From Mycolicibacterium sp. CH28 (GTDB lineage Bacteria; Actinomycetota; Actinomycetes; Mycobacteriales; Mycobacteriaceae), in NCBI RefSeq assembly GCF_004745805.1, contig NZ_SRLQ01000004.1, positions 835,789 to 899,788 of the forward strand: a stretch of 64,000 nt of DNA, given 5' to 3'. The notes under the pieces are model-generated. The model was not told the DNA's origin. It was given only the letters and a program-made list of their open reading frames with translations, and did no database searches. This document shows positions 21,103 to 31,899 of this stretch, one piece after another (position 1 is the first letter of the stretch; the number at the start of each line of letters is the position of its first letter). Both the position numbers and the translations under genes were made by a program.

Positions 21103-22650
21103 GTGAGCATCACCATCCGACCAGAGCCCGTCGCTGACGAGGCTGTGCGGTCGGTCGACACCACCCGGCGATACGACGCTGTCTGCGTAGCCGTGTTCGC
21201 CGCCGCGTTCAGTGCCGCCGGCGCCGCGCGACCGTCGCTGTGGTTCGACGAAGCCGCCACCATCTCCGCGTCCACCCGCTCGGTCCCCGAACTGTGGCGC
21301 ATGCTCGGCAACATCGACGCCGTCCACGGCCTCTACTACCTGATCATGCATGGCTGGTTCGCGGCGTTCCCGGCCACCGAGTTCTGGTCCCGCTTGTCGA
21401 GCGCGCTGGCCGTCGGGCTGGCAGCGGCGGGTGTGGTGGCCTTGGGCCGCCGGCTGTCCACCCGCCCAGTCGGGGTCGCCGCCGGTGTGGTCTTTGCGCT
21501 GCTGCCCCGCGTCACGTGGGCAGGCATCGAAACGCGCTCGTATGCGCTGACAATGGTCGCCGGTGTCTGGCTGACGGTGCTGTGCGTGACGGCGATCCGA
21601 CGGAATCGACCCGGTTACTGGGCAGGGTATGCGGCCCTGATGGCGGCCGGCGTCCTACTGAACGTCTTCGTGGTGGTCCTGGTGGCAGTACACGCCGTGG
21701 TGGTGGCGGTGCTGGCCGATTCACGGGCGGTCCGATGGCGGTGGGTGTTGGCTGCGCTGGCGAGCAGCGCGGCAGTGACACCGTTCCTCTTGTTCGCCCA
21801 AACCCAGCTGTTCCAAGTCGGCTGGATTTCCCCGCTGGGCAGCCAGACCATCGGAAAGATCCTGCAGGAACAGTACTTCGACCACTCATTGTTGTTCGCT
21901 GTGCTGACCGGCGTGGTACTGGCCGCCGCCCTACTGTGCCACTCGTGGTCGGGCATGTCTGCCGGCGAACGCCCGGGCCGACTGGTTGCAATCACCGTTG
22001 CGTGGATGGCGATTCCTACCGTCGCACTACTCGTCTACTCGGTGCTGCGCCATCCGATCTATTACCCGCGATACCTGTCATTCACCGCCCCGGCAATCGC
22101 GCTGCTGATCGGCCTGTCCGTCGTGCTCGTTGGACGCTCCCGGGCCGGCATCACCGTCGTACTGATGGTCTTCGCGGTGGCCGCCACGCCGAACTATCTG
22201 GTCCAGCGCGGCCCCTATGCCAAGGAAGGCATGGACTACAGCCAGGTCGCCGACGTCATCACCCGGCACGCAGCACCCGGCGACTGCCTGGTGATGGACA
22301 ATTCCGCCGCCTGGAAGCCAGGCCCGATTCGGCCCCTGCTGTCGGCCAGGCCTGCCGCGTTCGCCAAGCTACACGACTACGGCCGTGGCCCGTCCGCCGT
22401 CAAGCGAAACAGGTTGTGGGACGCCCATATTGCCGTCTGGACTTGGGCCGACAAGATGCCGGGCTGCCCAGTCATCTGGACGGTGTCCGAACGCGACCCA
22501 ACGTTGCCCGACCACCAGCGGGGACCACTGTTGTCCGCCGGTCCGCGCCTCGCCCGGGCGATGGCCTACCAGGTGCCGAGCCGCTTCGGCTTCCACATCG
22601 TGGAGCGTTGGCAGTTCAGCTTCGCTCAGGTCACCAAGTCGGTCCGTTGA
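21103..22650 (+). CDS. GT-C superfamily membrane glycosyltransferase (Rv1635c-type mannosyltransferase)
   Basis: 515 residues from GTG 21103 with about ten membrane segments. The first periplasmic loop has LWFDEAATISAS, the acidic motif of polyprenyl-phosphate-sugar-dependent GT-C enzymes. A second conserved loop, ALLPRVTWAGIETRSYAL, is typical of the mycobacterial mannosyltransferase branch. After the helices there is a ~150-residue extracytoplasmic domain (GDCLVMDNSAAWKPGPIRPL). By synteny it matches Rv1635c, which starts the mannose caps of lipoarabinomannan in M. tuberculosis. In other mycobacteria the acceptor may differ. Confidence 0.85.
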   Translation: MSITIRPEPVADEAVRSVDTTRRYDAVCVAVFAAAFSAAGAARPSLWFDEAATISASTRSVPELWRMLGNIDAVHGLYYLIMHGWFAAFPATEFWSRLSSALAVGLAAAGVVALGRRLSTRPVGVAAGVVFALLPRVTWAGIETRSYALTMVAGVWLTVLCVTAIRRNRPGYWAGYAALMAAGVLLNVFVVVLVAVHAVVVAVLADSRAVRWRWVLAALASSAAVTPFLLFAQTQLFQVGWISPLGSQTIGKILQEQYFDHSLLFAVLTGVVLAAALLCHSWSGMSAGERPGRLVAITVAWMAIPTVALLVYSVLRHPIYYPRYLSFTAPAIALLIGLSVVLVGRSRAGITVVLMVFAVAATPNYLVQRGPYAKEGMDYSQVADVITRHAAPGDCLVMDNSAAWKPGPIRPLLSARPAAFAKLHDYGRGPSAVKRNRLWDAHIAVWTWADKMPGCPVIWTVSERDPTLPDHQRGPLLSAGPRLARAMAYQVPSRFGFHIVERWQFSFAQVTKSVR

Positions 22651-22665
22651 GGCGTTGGGCCGGGC

Positions 22666-25600
22666 TCAGTTGCCGAACCAGCGGCCCGCCGGCGGCAGCT
22701 CGGTGCCCAGCACTGCCCCGGCCGGCCCGCCGGACACAACTCCGGTCTTTGCCGACCAACCGGTTCCACCGCAGAGCAGGTCACGCGGCGTCGAGATCGT
22801 CGACGGCAGCGGAATCCCGAACCCCGGAATACCGGGGATCGTCAGCTGCGGCGGCGAGAGCAGTGTCGAAATGCCCTGTGCCATAGCGGGGAACAGCTGT
22901 GCCGGCGGGGTCGGCAGGGTCGCGGCCGAATCGGCGATCGGGGCCGACGGGATCAGGGTCCCCAGCCCGCCCGGAGAAGGCGGGATGTAGGCACCGGGAC
23001 CACCCGGCAACACGGTCGGCGGGGTCGGCGGCGTCGCCAACCGGTTGACGCCGGGTGTGCCGGGAGTTGCCGCCGGCGGAGTCGGAACCCCACCGCCGCC
23101 ACCACCACCGGGACCACCGGGTACCGCCGCTGGCGGGGTACCGGGGGTGACGACGTTGTTGGTGAACGGTGTTCCAGGGACCGCTGCCGGGGGCGTCGGC
23201 AGACCGCCACCGCCACCACCGCCGGGGCCACCCGGAACCGTCGCCGGCGGGGTCGGGAGACCGCCACCGCCACCACCGCCGGGGCCACCCGGGACCTCGG
23301 CCGGGGGCGTCGGGAGACCGCCACCGCCACCGCCACCGGGACCACCCGGGACCTCGGCCGGGGGCGTCGGGAGACCGCCACCGCCACCGCCACCGGGACC
23401 ACCCGGGACCTCGGCCGGAGGAGTCGGAACCCCACCGCCACCGCCACCACCGGGACCACCCGGAACAGCAGCAGGTGGTGCCGGGATGCCAGCACCGCCG
23501 CCGCCGACTGCGGCTGCGGGCAGAGCGGCCGGGGGCGCCGGCACGCCAGCGGCCGCGGCGGCAATCGCCTCGGCGGGCACGCCGGCAGAAGGCGCGATGA
23601 CACCAGAGGCGTCCGCGACCGGTGCACCTGCGGCGCCGCCCGCGCCAGCTCCGGCACCAGGAATGGCGGCCAGCGGCGCGCCCGCGATGCCTGAGCTGTC
23701 GGACAGTGCGGCGGCCGGCACGCCGGTTCCGGCGTTGTCAGTAATCGGCGCGGCGGGTACCCCTTCACCGACGGGCACGGGGAGGCCGTCGCCGCCGCCG
23801 AGCGGCACGTCGGGAACGCCGGCCGGCGGGGTCGGCACACCGCCACCGCCACCACCACCGGGACCACCCGGAACCGCAGCCGGAGGAGTCGGAACCCCAC
23901 CGCCACCACCGCCACCGGGACCACCAGGAACTGCGGCCGGGGGCGTCGGCACACCGCCACCGCCACCACCACCGGGACCACCGGGGATGACGCCGGGCGG
24001 GGTGGTTCCGGTCTCCACGACGTTGCCGCCCGGGGTACCGGGGACCGCGGCGGGCGGGGTCGGGAGACCGCCACCGCCACCCTCACCGGGAGTGCCGGGA
24101 ACTGCCGCCGGCGGGGTCGAGAGCTCCGAGACGCCCGGAGTGCCCGGGGTGCCGGGGATGACCGTCGGCGGGGTCGGCGGAAGTTCCATACCGGGCGTTC
24201 CCGGGGTGCCGGGGACCGCCGCGGGTGTTCCCGGAACCCCCACGTTGATGGAGTTGCCGGGGCCGCCCGGGACCGCCGCGGGCGGCGTGTGGAAGCCGGG
24301 AGTCGAGGCCGCACTGGGGACACCGCCCAGCGTGAGTGGGGGCGTGCCAGGCACATTGAGCGTTCCGCCGGGGGTGGGCACACCGGGCACCGACACGCCT
24401 GGCGGGGGCACGGTGGCCGCTGAATCGTTGATCACGTTGCCGGGCGTAATGGCCGGGGGAACCGGCGGCGTGGTGATGCGAGTTTCGGTCGAGGTGCCCG
24501 GGTTACCCGGAACCGCCGCCGGCGGGGTGTTGACGGAATCCGTCCCCAGGTCGCCGGGAACAGCGGCCGGCGGGGCCGGCGGAGTGCCCGCCGAGCCCGG
24601 GATCGACCCACCTGGCACGGCTGCCGGCGGAACCGGCGGAGTACTGAGAGATTCGGGCACCACGTCACCGGGCACGGCCGCGGGCGGGCCGGGCGGAGTA
24701 CCGCCACCGCCGCCACCGGGACCACCAGGCACCTCGGCAGGCGGAGTCGGAAGTCCACCACCGCCACCGCCACCGGGACCACCCGGCACCTCAGCAGGCG
24801 GGCCGGGCGGAGTACCGCCACCGCCACCAATCGGGCCACCGGGCACCCCGGCAGGCGGGCCGGGCGGAGTACCGCCACCGCCACCGATCGGGCCACCGGG
24901 CACCCCGGCAGGCGGGCCGGGCGGAGTACCGCCACCGCCACCGATGGGGCCACTCGGGACAGCTGCCGGCGGGGCGGGTAGCGCGCCCGATGAATCGGCC
25001 AGCGGGGCGGCTGGCACCCCGGCAGGAAGTGCGGGAACAAGCCCGCTGGCATCGGAGATGGGGGCACCGGCGTCTCCACCGACCGGGCCCGTCAGACCGC
25101 CGGCCGCGTCGGCCACTGCGGCGCCCGGGGCACCTGTCCCGGCGCCGGCGCCCGCACCGGCGCCACCGCCTGAACCTGCACCTGCACCACCTCCGGCCGC
25201 TCCGGCTGCGCCACCGTTGCCACCACCTGCGGGCAGAGCACCTGCCGCGTCAGCCACGGGAGCACCGGCTGCGCCCGCGCCGCCGCCCGGCAGGCCCGTC
25301 GCACCCTCGACCGGAACATTGGGCACACCGGCCGGCGGGGTCGGGATACCGCCGCCACCACCACCGGGCGGGGTACCGGGCACACCAGCAGGCGGGGTCG
25401 GGATACCGCCGCCGCCACCACCGGGCGGGGTACCGGGCACACCAGCAGGCGGGGTCGGGATACCGCCGCCGCCACCACCAGGCGGCGTGCCGGGCACACC
25501 AGCAGGCGGGGTCGGGATACCGCCACCACCGCCACCACCCGGAACACCAGGAACAGCGGCCGGCGGCGTCGGGATACCGCCACCACCACCGCCACCGGGA

Positions 25601-26007
25601 ACACCAGGAACAGCGGCCGGCGGCGTGGGAATGCCGCGCGTGACGTTGGTGCCGGGGGCCCCTGGAACCGATGCCGGGGGAATCGTCACGCCGTTGGTGC
25701 CAGGCATCCCGGGCGAGCCCGGAGCGCTGGCCGGTGGAATGCGCACGCTACCGGGGACGGTCGCGGGCGGCACCGGCCCGCCGACGTTGGGCGGGCTGTT
25801 GGTGAAGATCGACGTCACGTTGCCCGGCTCGCCCGGGGTGAAGCTCGGCGGGTTGGACGCGACCTGGTGCAGGATGTCTGCACACGGCACACCCGGGGCG
25901 CCGAAATCGGCAGCCGCACGGGGACTGAACAGCGGCGCAGTCCAGAAAAACCCCGCAGTCGCCATGGCGGTTATCGCCGCCACGCGAGAGGTGGTCCGTG
26001 ACATCAT
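22666..26007 (-). CDS. Giant secreted Pro/Gly/Val repeat protein (PPAxVPG repeats)
   Basis: 1,113 residues. The N-terminus is a signal peptide (RVAAITAMATAGFFWTAPLF, cleavage near AAA-DFG). A short unique part (GVPCADILHQVASNPPSFTP) leads into some 900 residues of low-complexity repeats. Two repeat classes alternate: a collagen-like PTPPAxVPGxPGGGGGGG unit, and blocks of the form APxADxxGxLP. The end is unique again (TIPGIPGFGIPLPSTISTP, LLCGGTGWSAKTG). I see only two cysteines, one on each side of the repeats. No enzymatic domain is visible. It is probably a disordered or filamentous cell-wall or extracellular protein (inference). The opposite strand is also open for almost 3 kb because the codons are GGx/CCx-rich, but that frame has no signal peptide. 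I do not recognise a named family. Confidence 0.82.
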   Translation of the reverse strand: MMSRTTSRVAAITAMATAGFFWTAPLFSPRAAADFGAPGVPCADILHQVASNPPSFTPGEPGNVTSIFTNSPPNVGGPVPPATVPGSVRIPPASAPGSPGMPGTNGVTIPPASVPGAPGTNVTRGIPTPPAAVPGVPGGGGGGGIPTPPAAVPGVPGGGGGGGIPTPPAGVPGTPPGGGGGGIPTPPAGVPGTPPGGGGGGIPTPPAGVPGTPPGGGGGGIPTPPAGVPNVPVEGATGLPGGGAGAAGAPVADAAGALPAGGGNGGAAGAAGGGAGAGSGGGAGAGAGAGTGAPGAAVADAAGGLTGPVGGDAGAPISDASGLVPALPAGVPAAPLADSSGALPAPPAAVPSGPIGGGGGTPPGPPAGVPGGPIGGGGGTPPGPPAGVPGGPIGGGGGTPPGPPAEVPGGPGGGGGGGLPTPPAEVPGGPGGGGGGTPPGPPAAVPGDVVPESLSTPPVPPAAVPGGSIPGSAGTPPAPPAAVPGDLGTDSVNTPPAAVPGNPGTSTETRITTPPVPPAITPGNVINDSAATVPPPGVSVPGVPTPGGTLNVPGTPPLTLGGVPSAASTPGFHTPPAAVPGGPGNSINVGVPGTPAAVPGTPGTPGMELPPTPPTVIPGTPGTPGVSELSTPPAAVPGTPGEGGGGGLPTPPAAVPGTPGGNVVETGTTPPGVIPGGPGGGGGGGVPTPPAAVPGGPGGGGGGGVPTPPAAVPGGPGGGGGGGVPTPPAGVPDVPLGGGDGLPVPVGEGVPAAPITDNAGTGVPAAALSDSSGIAGAPLAAIPGAGAGAGGAAGAPVADASGVIAPSAGVPAEAIAAAAAGVPAPPAALPAAAVGGGGAGIPAPPAAVPGGPGGGGGGGVPTPPAEVPGGPGGGGGGGLPTPPAEVPGGPGGGGGGGLPTPPAEVPGGPGGGGGGGLPTPPATVPGGPGGGGGGGLPTPPAAVPGTPFTNNVVTPGTPPAAVPGGPGGGGGGGVPTPPAATPGTPGVNRLATPPTPPTVLPGGPGAYIPPSPGGLGTLIPSAPIADSAATLPTPPAQLFPAMAQGISTLLSPPQLTIPGIPGFGIPLPSTISTPRDLLCGGTGWSAKTGVVSGGPAGAVLGTELPPAGRWFGN
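23040..25760. repeat. Long tandem GC-rich coding repeats
   Basis: On the plus strand units such as CCACCGCCACCGGGACCACC recur dozens of times, spaced 45-80 bp apart. Blocks near 23210-23460, 24710-24960 and 25320-25620 are almost identical copies of 60-70 bp. These are the DNA form of the PPAxVPG repeats in the minus-strand gene and should be prone to slippage and assembly error. Confidence 0.9.
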
Positions 26008-26190
26008 TTCCCCGATTCTGTGAGAGGCCTGAAGGCAAACTACAGACGTGTAAGTAGGGAAACGGCGGGGCCATTCGGGCGGTTACCGAACTGTTGCTAA
26101 GCGGTGCCACTGCAGTTACCCAAGCGACACAGGACCGCGCTGACATGCGCAGAGATAAATCGGAGGACCGACCGAAGCGGCCCGGATTGC

Positions 26191-26264
26191 TGGAGCGAGT
26201 GACGGGATTCGAACCCGTGTAAACGGCTTTGCAGGCCGGTGCCTAGCCACTCAGCCACACCCGC
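26191..26264 (-). tRNA. tRNA-Cys (GCA)
   Basis: Minus strand, 74 nt with encoded CCA. Acceptor stem GCGGGTG pairs with CACTCGC (one G-T). The anticodon GCA is at 26232-26230 in the loop CTGCAAA. T arm is ACGGG-TTCGAAT-CCCGT. The discriminator base is T (U73), the identity element of tRNA-Cys. Confidence 0.97.
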
Positions 26265-26360
26265 AGCAGAACTCACGATTCCACTGCTGCTTCGGCGCGG
26301 ACACCTTTTGACTCAGCGTGATCGCGAGCGGCTGGGCTAGCTCGGGAATACCGTGTCGAC

Positions 26361-27065
26361 ATGCAGACCTGGTTGGCCGACCCGCCCCTGCTCGGCGGCC
26401 CCGGGCAGGGCTCCCGTCAGATCTTCGAATTGCTGATCGCCTTCGGATTGACGGCGCTGATCGGCCTGGAGCGCGAGATCCACGGCAAGAGCGCTGGACT
26501 TCGCACCCAGACGATCGTTGGCACCGCGTCCGCCTTGATCCTGATCGTCAGCAAATACGGGTTCGCCGATGTCCTCAGCACCGGCACGGTCGAGGTCGAC
26601 CCGTCGCGGGTGGCCGCCCAGATCGTGTCCGGGATCGGTTTCCTCGGCGCGGGCCTCATCATCACCCGACAGGGCGCGGTGCACGGGCTGACGACCGCGG
26701 CGGCGATCTGGGAATGCGCGGCGATCGGCATGGCGGCAGCCGCCGGCCTGGTCAAGCTCGCCGTCATCGTGACCGCCCTGCACTTCGTGATCGTGCTCGG
26801 CTTCAGCCCGCTGACCAAACGGCTGACCGCGCAACTGGCCGGGTCGGTGCAACTGCGCGTCACCTACGAACCCGACAGCGGGGTGTTGAGCCGCATCCTC
26901 AGCGCCTGCGACAAACACCAGTGGAGCCTGTCCGACCTCAGCAAGGACCCCGATGGCGGTGTCCTGCTGACGTTGTCGGGCTCGAAGATCCGCCGGGCAC
27001 CCGGCACGGTGGCCTGTATCGACGGGGTGACCGAGGTACGGCGGCTCGACGCCAAGGACGAATAG
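26361..27065 (+). CDS. MgtC/SapB-family membrane protein
   Basis: 234 residues. The N-terminal MgtC domain has the conserved GLEREIHGKSAGLRTQTIVG, SGIGFLGAGLIITRQGAVHGLTTAAAIWECAAIG and several membrane helices. The C-terminal ~80 residues form a soluble ACT-like domain (VQLRVTYEPDSGVLSRIL). MgtC proteins help intracellular pathogens survive low Mg2+ and modulate F1Fo ATPase in Salmonella; many environmental homologues have no known role. It starts 97 bp after the tRNA-Cys gene and stands alone. Confidence 0.9.
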   Translation: MQTWLADPPLLGGPGQGSRQIFELLIAFGLTALIGLEREIHGKSAGLRTQTIVGTASALILIVSKYGFADVLSTGTVEVDPSRVAAQIVSGIGFLGAGLIITRQGAVHGLTTAAAIWECAAIGMAAAAGLVKLAVIVTALHFVIVLGFSPLTKRLTAQLAGSVQLRVTYEPDSGVLSRILSACDKHQWSLSDLSKDPDGGVLLTLSGSKIRRAPGTVACIDGVTEVRRLDAKDE

Positions 27066-27068
27066 CGG

Positions 27069-28475
27069 CTAGCCCGCCTGCCCGCGACCAGACCGGTACG
27101 ACGCGACGCAGCCGACGACCGCCAACATCGCGAACGCACCGAACACCATGCGGCTTGCGGTCGCGTCCGGCACGGACCGCAGATTCACCAACACCCCGGC
27201 CAGGCCCGCGCCGAAGGCCCCGCACATCAGTTGCACCGTGCTGATCGCGGCAGCGGCGACGGCCTGCTGGGGCGCGTCGTCGACCACCGAACCCATCGCC
27301 CACGCCGACAGGTGTGGCCAGGCCATCCCGATACCGGAGCCGGTCACGACCAGCGCCACCGCCCAGATCACGACGACTCCGATTGACGCACCATCCTTCT
27401 GGGTGAACGCTGCCAGCGCCAGGCCGGAAGCCATCACCAGCGGAGCGACCGCCACCACCCGCACCGTGATGCGCACGTTGGTGATCGACGCGCTGGCGAT
27501 CTCCCCCACCGTCCAGCCCACCGACAATGCCGCGCCGAGGAAGCCCGCCACCACCGGCGTCAATGCCCCCAGCCGCTGACCGAACAGCGGGATGTACATG
27601 TCGACCATGGTGGCCGCCATGAGCAGACCGAGTGTCAGGTAGATCCACTTCAGCGGGCCCGGCGCGAAAGCCTTGCGCGGCAACACCGCTGCCGACACCT
27701 GACGGTCGACGACGACAAACACCAGCGCCAGGGCGGCACCCACGGCGAGCAGCCCGCCGATGACGGCCGGGTTGTGCGGGATCGCGGCACCGCTGACCGT
27801 GAGCGCTGCCAGGCCGAGCAACAGCAGCGACCACACCGGGATCCGCGTGCGGGTGGTCTGCTCCTGGGCTGCCGCCGAACGCGCCGGCAGGGCCAGCGGG
27901 ACCAGCAGGCTCATTGCGACCGCCATTACCGCGAGGAGGCCGAATCCCCCACGCCAGAAACCGAATTGGGCGAAAAGGCCCCCGGTGGCCGGACCGACCA
28001 GCGTGCCCATCCCCCACATCGCCGACACCACCGCCGAGGCCCGCGTCCACAATCGGTCCGGCAGAGCAGCGCTGATCACTGCGTATCCCAACCCGGCCAG
28101 CACACCCCCCGCCAGCCCCTGCACCACCCGGCCGACCAGCAGCAACGGCATCGTCGGGGCCAGCGTGCACACGACACTGCCGACCGCGAACGACAGCAAC
28201 GCACCCAGATACGCCTTCCGCGGGCCGAACCGAGTCAGCACCGGGCCCACCGTCGTCGCCGCGGTCACCGACGCAACCAGGTAGACCGTCGTCACCCACG
28301 CGTAGAGCCGCTCGCCGCCGATGTCGGCGATCGCGCTGGGCAGCAGGCTCATCGTGATGAACTCGTTGACGGCATAGATCGCCACACCACCGGCCAGGAC
28401 GATGGCCGCACCGAGGTAATCGCGGCCCAGCAGCTCCCGCCAGCTACCCGCAGCTGAGGCTGTCGTCTCGGTCAT
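27069..28475 (-). CDS. MFS drug-efflux transporter (Rv1634-type)
   Basis: 468 residues from ATG 28475 with about 14 membrane segments, the DHA2 layout. Motif A region reads GPVLTRFGPRKAYLGALL. Motif C-like glycines are in LVGRVVQGLAGGVLAGLGYAV. Family members expel drugs with proton exchange; the Rv1634 homologue has been linked to fluoroquinolone efflux. An in-frame upstream start at 28496 is possible but lies inside the palindrome at 28491-28508. It follows uvrB on the same strand, 47 bp after its stop. Confidence 0.9.
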   Translation of the reverse strand: MTETTASAAGSWRELLGRDYLGAAIVLAGGVAIYAVNEFITMSLLPSAIADIGGERLYAWVTTVYLVASVTAATTVGPVLTRFGPRKAYLGALLSFAVGSVVCTLAPTMPLLLVGRVVQGLAGGVLAGLGYAVISAALPDRLWTRASAVVSAMWGMGTLVGPATGGLFAQFGFWRGGFGLLAVMAVAMSLLVPLALPARSAAAQEQTTRTRIPVWSLLLLGLAALTVSGAAIPHNPAVIGGLLAVGAALALVFVVVDRQVSAAVLPRKAFAPGPLKWIYLTLGLLMAATMVDMYIPLFGQRLGALTPVVAGFLGAALSVGWTVGEIASASITNVRITVRVVAVAPLVMASGLALAAFTQKDGASIGVVVIWAVALVVTGSGIGMAWPHLSAWAMGSVVDDAPQQAVAAAAISTVQLMCGAFGAGLAGVLVNLRSVPDATASRMVFGAFAMLAVVGCVASYRSGRGQAG

Positions 28476-28490
28476 GGCAACACCGTAGAG

Positions 28491-28508
28491 GCTCAACCGC
28501 GGTTGAGC
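28491..28508. promoter_or_regulatory. Perfect 18-bp palindrome upstream of the MFS gene
   Basis: GCTCAACCGCGGTTGAGC is a perfect palindrome 15 bp before ATG 28475, in the short gap after uvrB. There is no spacer loop and no T-run, so an operator for a dimeric repressor is likelier than a terminator. No TetR gene is adjacent, so the regulator would act in trans (inference). Confidence 0.6.
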
Positions 28509-28522
28509 TCAAGCGCACGGCC

Positions 28523-30685
<2,163 letters not shown>

Positions 30686-30691
30686 GTAGTC

Positions 30692-30714
30692 AGGTTAAGC
30701 GCCCGCACCGACAC
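30692..30714 (-). promoter_or_regulatory. RecA-independent (PafBC-type) DNA-damage promoter of uvrB, leaderless
   Basis: On the minus strand GTGTCGGTG (30714-30706), eight bases, TAACCT (30697-30692). This matches TTGTCRGTG-N8-TAnnnT except for the first base. Six bases separate the -10 from the uvrB ATG at 30685, so transcription is expected to begin at or next to the A of the start codon. Confidence 0.82.
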
Positions 30715-30765
30715 ATTCATTCCTCGCACATTCCATCGGTAACCGGTTGGCCGTACGCTGACGCC

Positions 30766-31335
30766 GTGGCCGAGTCATCCGTCCATCCGCCCAAGCAGGA
30801 GACGTTCGACCTGGTCGAATACACCAACACCGACCCCAAGGGCATCGTCCGGGCGGTCGAGGAATACGTCGTGCAACCCTGGGGTCTGTACATGGCCCGC
30901 CCGACCCCGGGCCGAGCCCAGTTCCACTACCTCGAGTCGTGGCTCCTGCCCTCGCTGGGACTACGGGCCAACGTCTTCCACTTCAACCCCGGCCATGAAC
31001 GCGAACAGGACTACTACCTCGACGTCGGGCATTTCGCCGCGGGCGAAACCCGCTGGCGGGCCGAGGACCACTACATCGACCTGGTGGTCTACGCCGGGGA
31101 CCGCACCGACCTCGTCGACGTCGATGAACTACTCGAAGCCCACCGCGCGGGCCTGCTGACCACCAAGGCCGCCGAGTCCGCGCTGCTCCGCGCCGTGGCC
31201 GCCATCGAGGGCCTCACCCGTCACGACCACGACCTCAATTCGTGGCTGTCGACCCACGGGATGACGCTGACCTGGCGCGCCAGAGCCCATCGACCGGCAA
31301 CTAATCAGCACTCTCCCACCGAACGAGTAGTCTGA
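30766..31335 (+). CDS. DUF402 domain protein (Rv1632c-type)
   Basis: 189 residues from GTG 30766. The DUF402 fold is suggested by VVQPWGLYMARPT, WLLPSLGLRANVFHFNPGHE, QDYYLDVGHFAAGETRWRAE and HYIDLVVYAGDRTDLVDVDE. Some DUF402 proteins (FomD-like) are nucleoside-diphosphatases that use acidic residues to bind metal. The YIDLVVY-x-DR-x-D-x-D-x-DE run here fits that site. It is divergent from uvrB, with the uvrB damage promoter in the 80-bp gap. The function here is unproven. Confidence 0.82.
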   Translation: MAESSVHPPKQETFDLVEYTNTDPKGIVRAVEEYVVQPWGLYMARPTPGRAQFHYLESWLLPSLGLRANVFHFNPGHEREQDYYLDVGHFAAGETRWRAEDHYIDLVVYAGDRTDLVDVDELLEAHRAGLLTTKAAESALLRAVAAIEGLTRHDHDLNSWLSTHGMTLTWRARAHRPATNQHSPTERVV

Positions 31336-31341
31336 CTACCT

Positions 31342-31896
31342 ATGAGCCTCATCAAGCGCGGATGGCCGGCGATCACCGTCGCGATGGCCCTCGCTACAGG
31401 TTCGCAGTTAACAGCCGCCACCGCGTTGGCCGATCCGGCGACAACGCCTGGCCCGTCGCCGGTTCCGGCCGGGCAATCGAGCCCCGGTGTGCTCCACAAC
31501 ATCACCTATCGCGCCCGGATCGACGGTGTGTCGCGCGGCGCCACCATCACCTATGCCGCCGAGGGCGATCAGCAGCAGACCGCAAACCCGACGATGCTGC
31601 CGGGGCGAGTGTTCGAGGCCAACACCGTGTTGCCCGCGTCCGGGCAGGCCGATATGCGGGTCTCGATCCAGTGGCCGTACTCGGCCAACCTGCACTGCGA
31701 GATTCTTGTCGACGACGCGCTCGTCGCCCAAGCCGATGACTTCGTCGCACCGCGCGTCCTACCGGTCAAAGACGACCCCGACTACGGCGCGCTGACCTGC
31801 GAGGCCCCGGTCGGCGGGGTACCCAACCCGGTGCCAGCCGATCCAGCCATGGCGCCCAGCGAGCCTGCTGCGCCCGCACCGCCCACGCAGAGCTGA
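31342..31896 (+). CDS. Secreted MmpS-like small protein
   Basis: 184 residues with a signal peptide (ITVAMALATGSQLTAATALADP) and Pro-rich ends. The middle part (VLHNITYRARIDGVSRGATI, TYAAEGDQQQ, VSIQWPYSANLHCEILVDDA) has the strand order and single central Cys of the MmpS/Ig-like fold, which in mycobacteria supports lipid and siderophore export by MmpL pumps. No mmpL gene is nearby. Fold assignment is by eye. It begins 6 bp after the DUF402 stop. Confidence 0.75.
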   Translation: MSLIKRGWPAITVAMALATGSQLTAATALADPATTPGPSPVPAGQSSPGVLHNITYRARIDGVSRGATITYAAEGDQQQTANPTMLPGRVFEANTVLPASGQADMRVSIQWPYSANLHCEILVDDALVAQADDFVAPRVLPVKDDPDYGALTCEAPVGGVPNPVPADPAMAPSEPAAPAPPTQS

Positions 31897-31899
31897 GCC

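Noticed and set aside
20812..21351. Minus-strand 179-codon frame upstream of the mannosyltransferase
   Set aside because: It overlaps the mannosyltransferase 5' end antisense, has no ribosome site and no recognisable motif.
23200..25620. CRISPR-like array
   Set aside because: Repeats vary in length, lack unique spacers of constant size and stay in one reading frame. They are coding repeats and no cas gene is present.
23045..26023. A 992-codon plus-strand frame over the repeat region
   Set aside because: It lacks a signal peptide and unique domains, while the minus-strand frame has both. The openness follows from complementary GGx/CCx codons.
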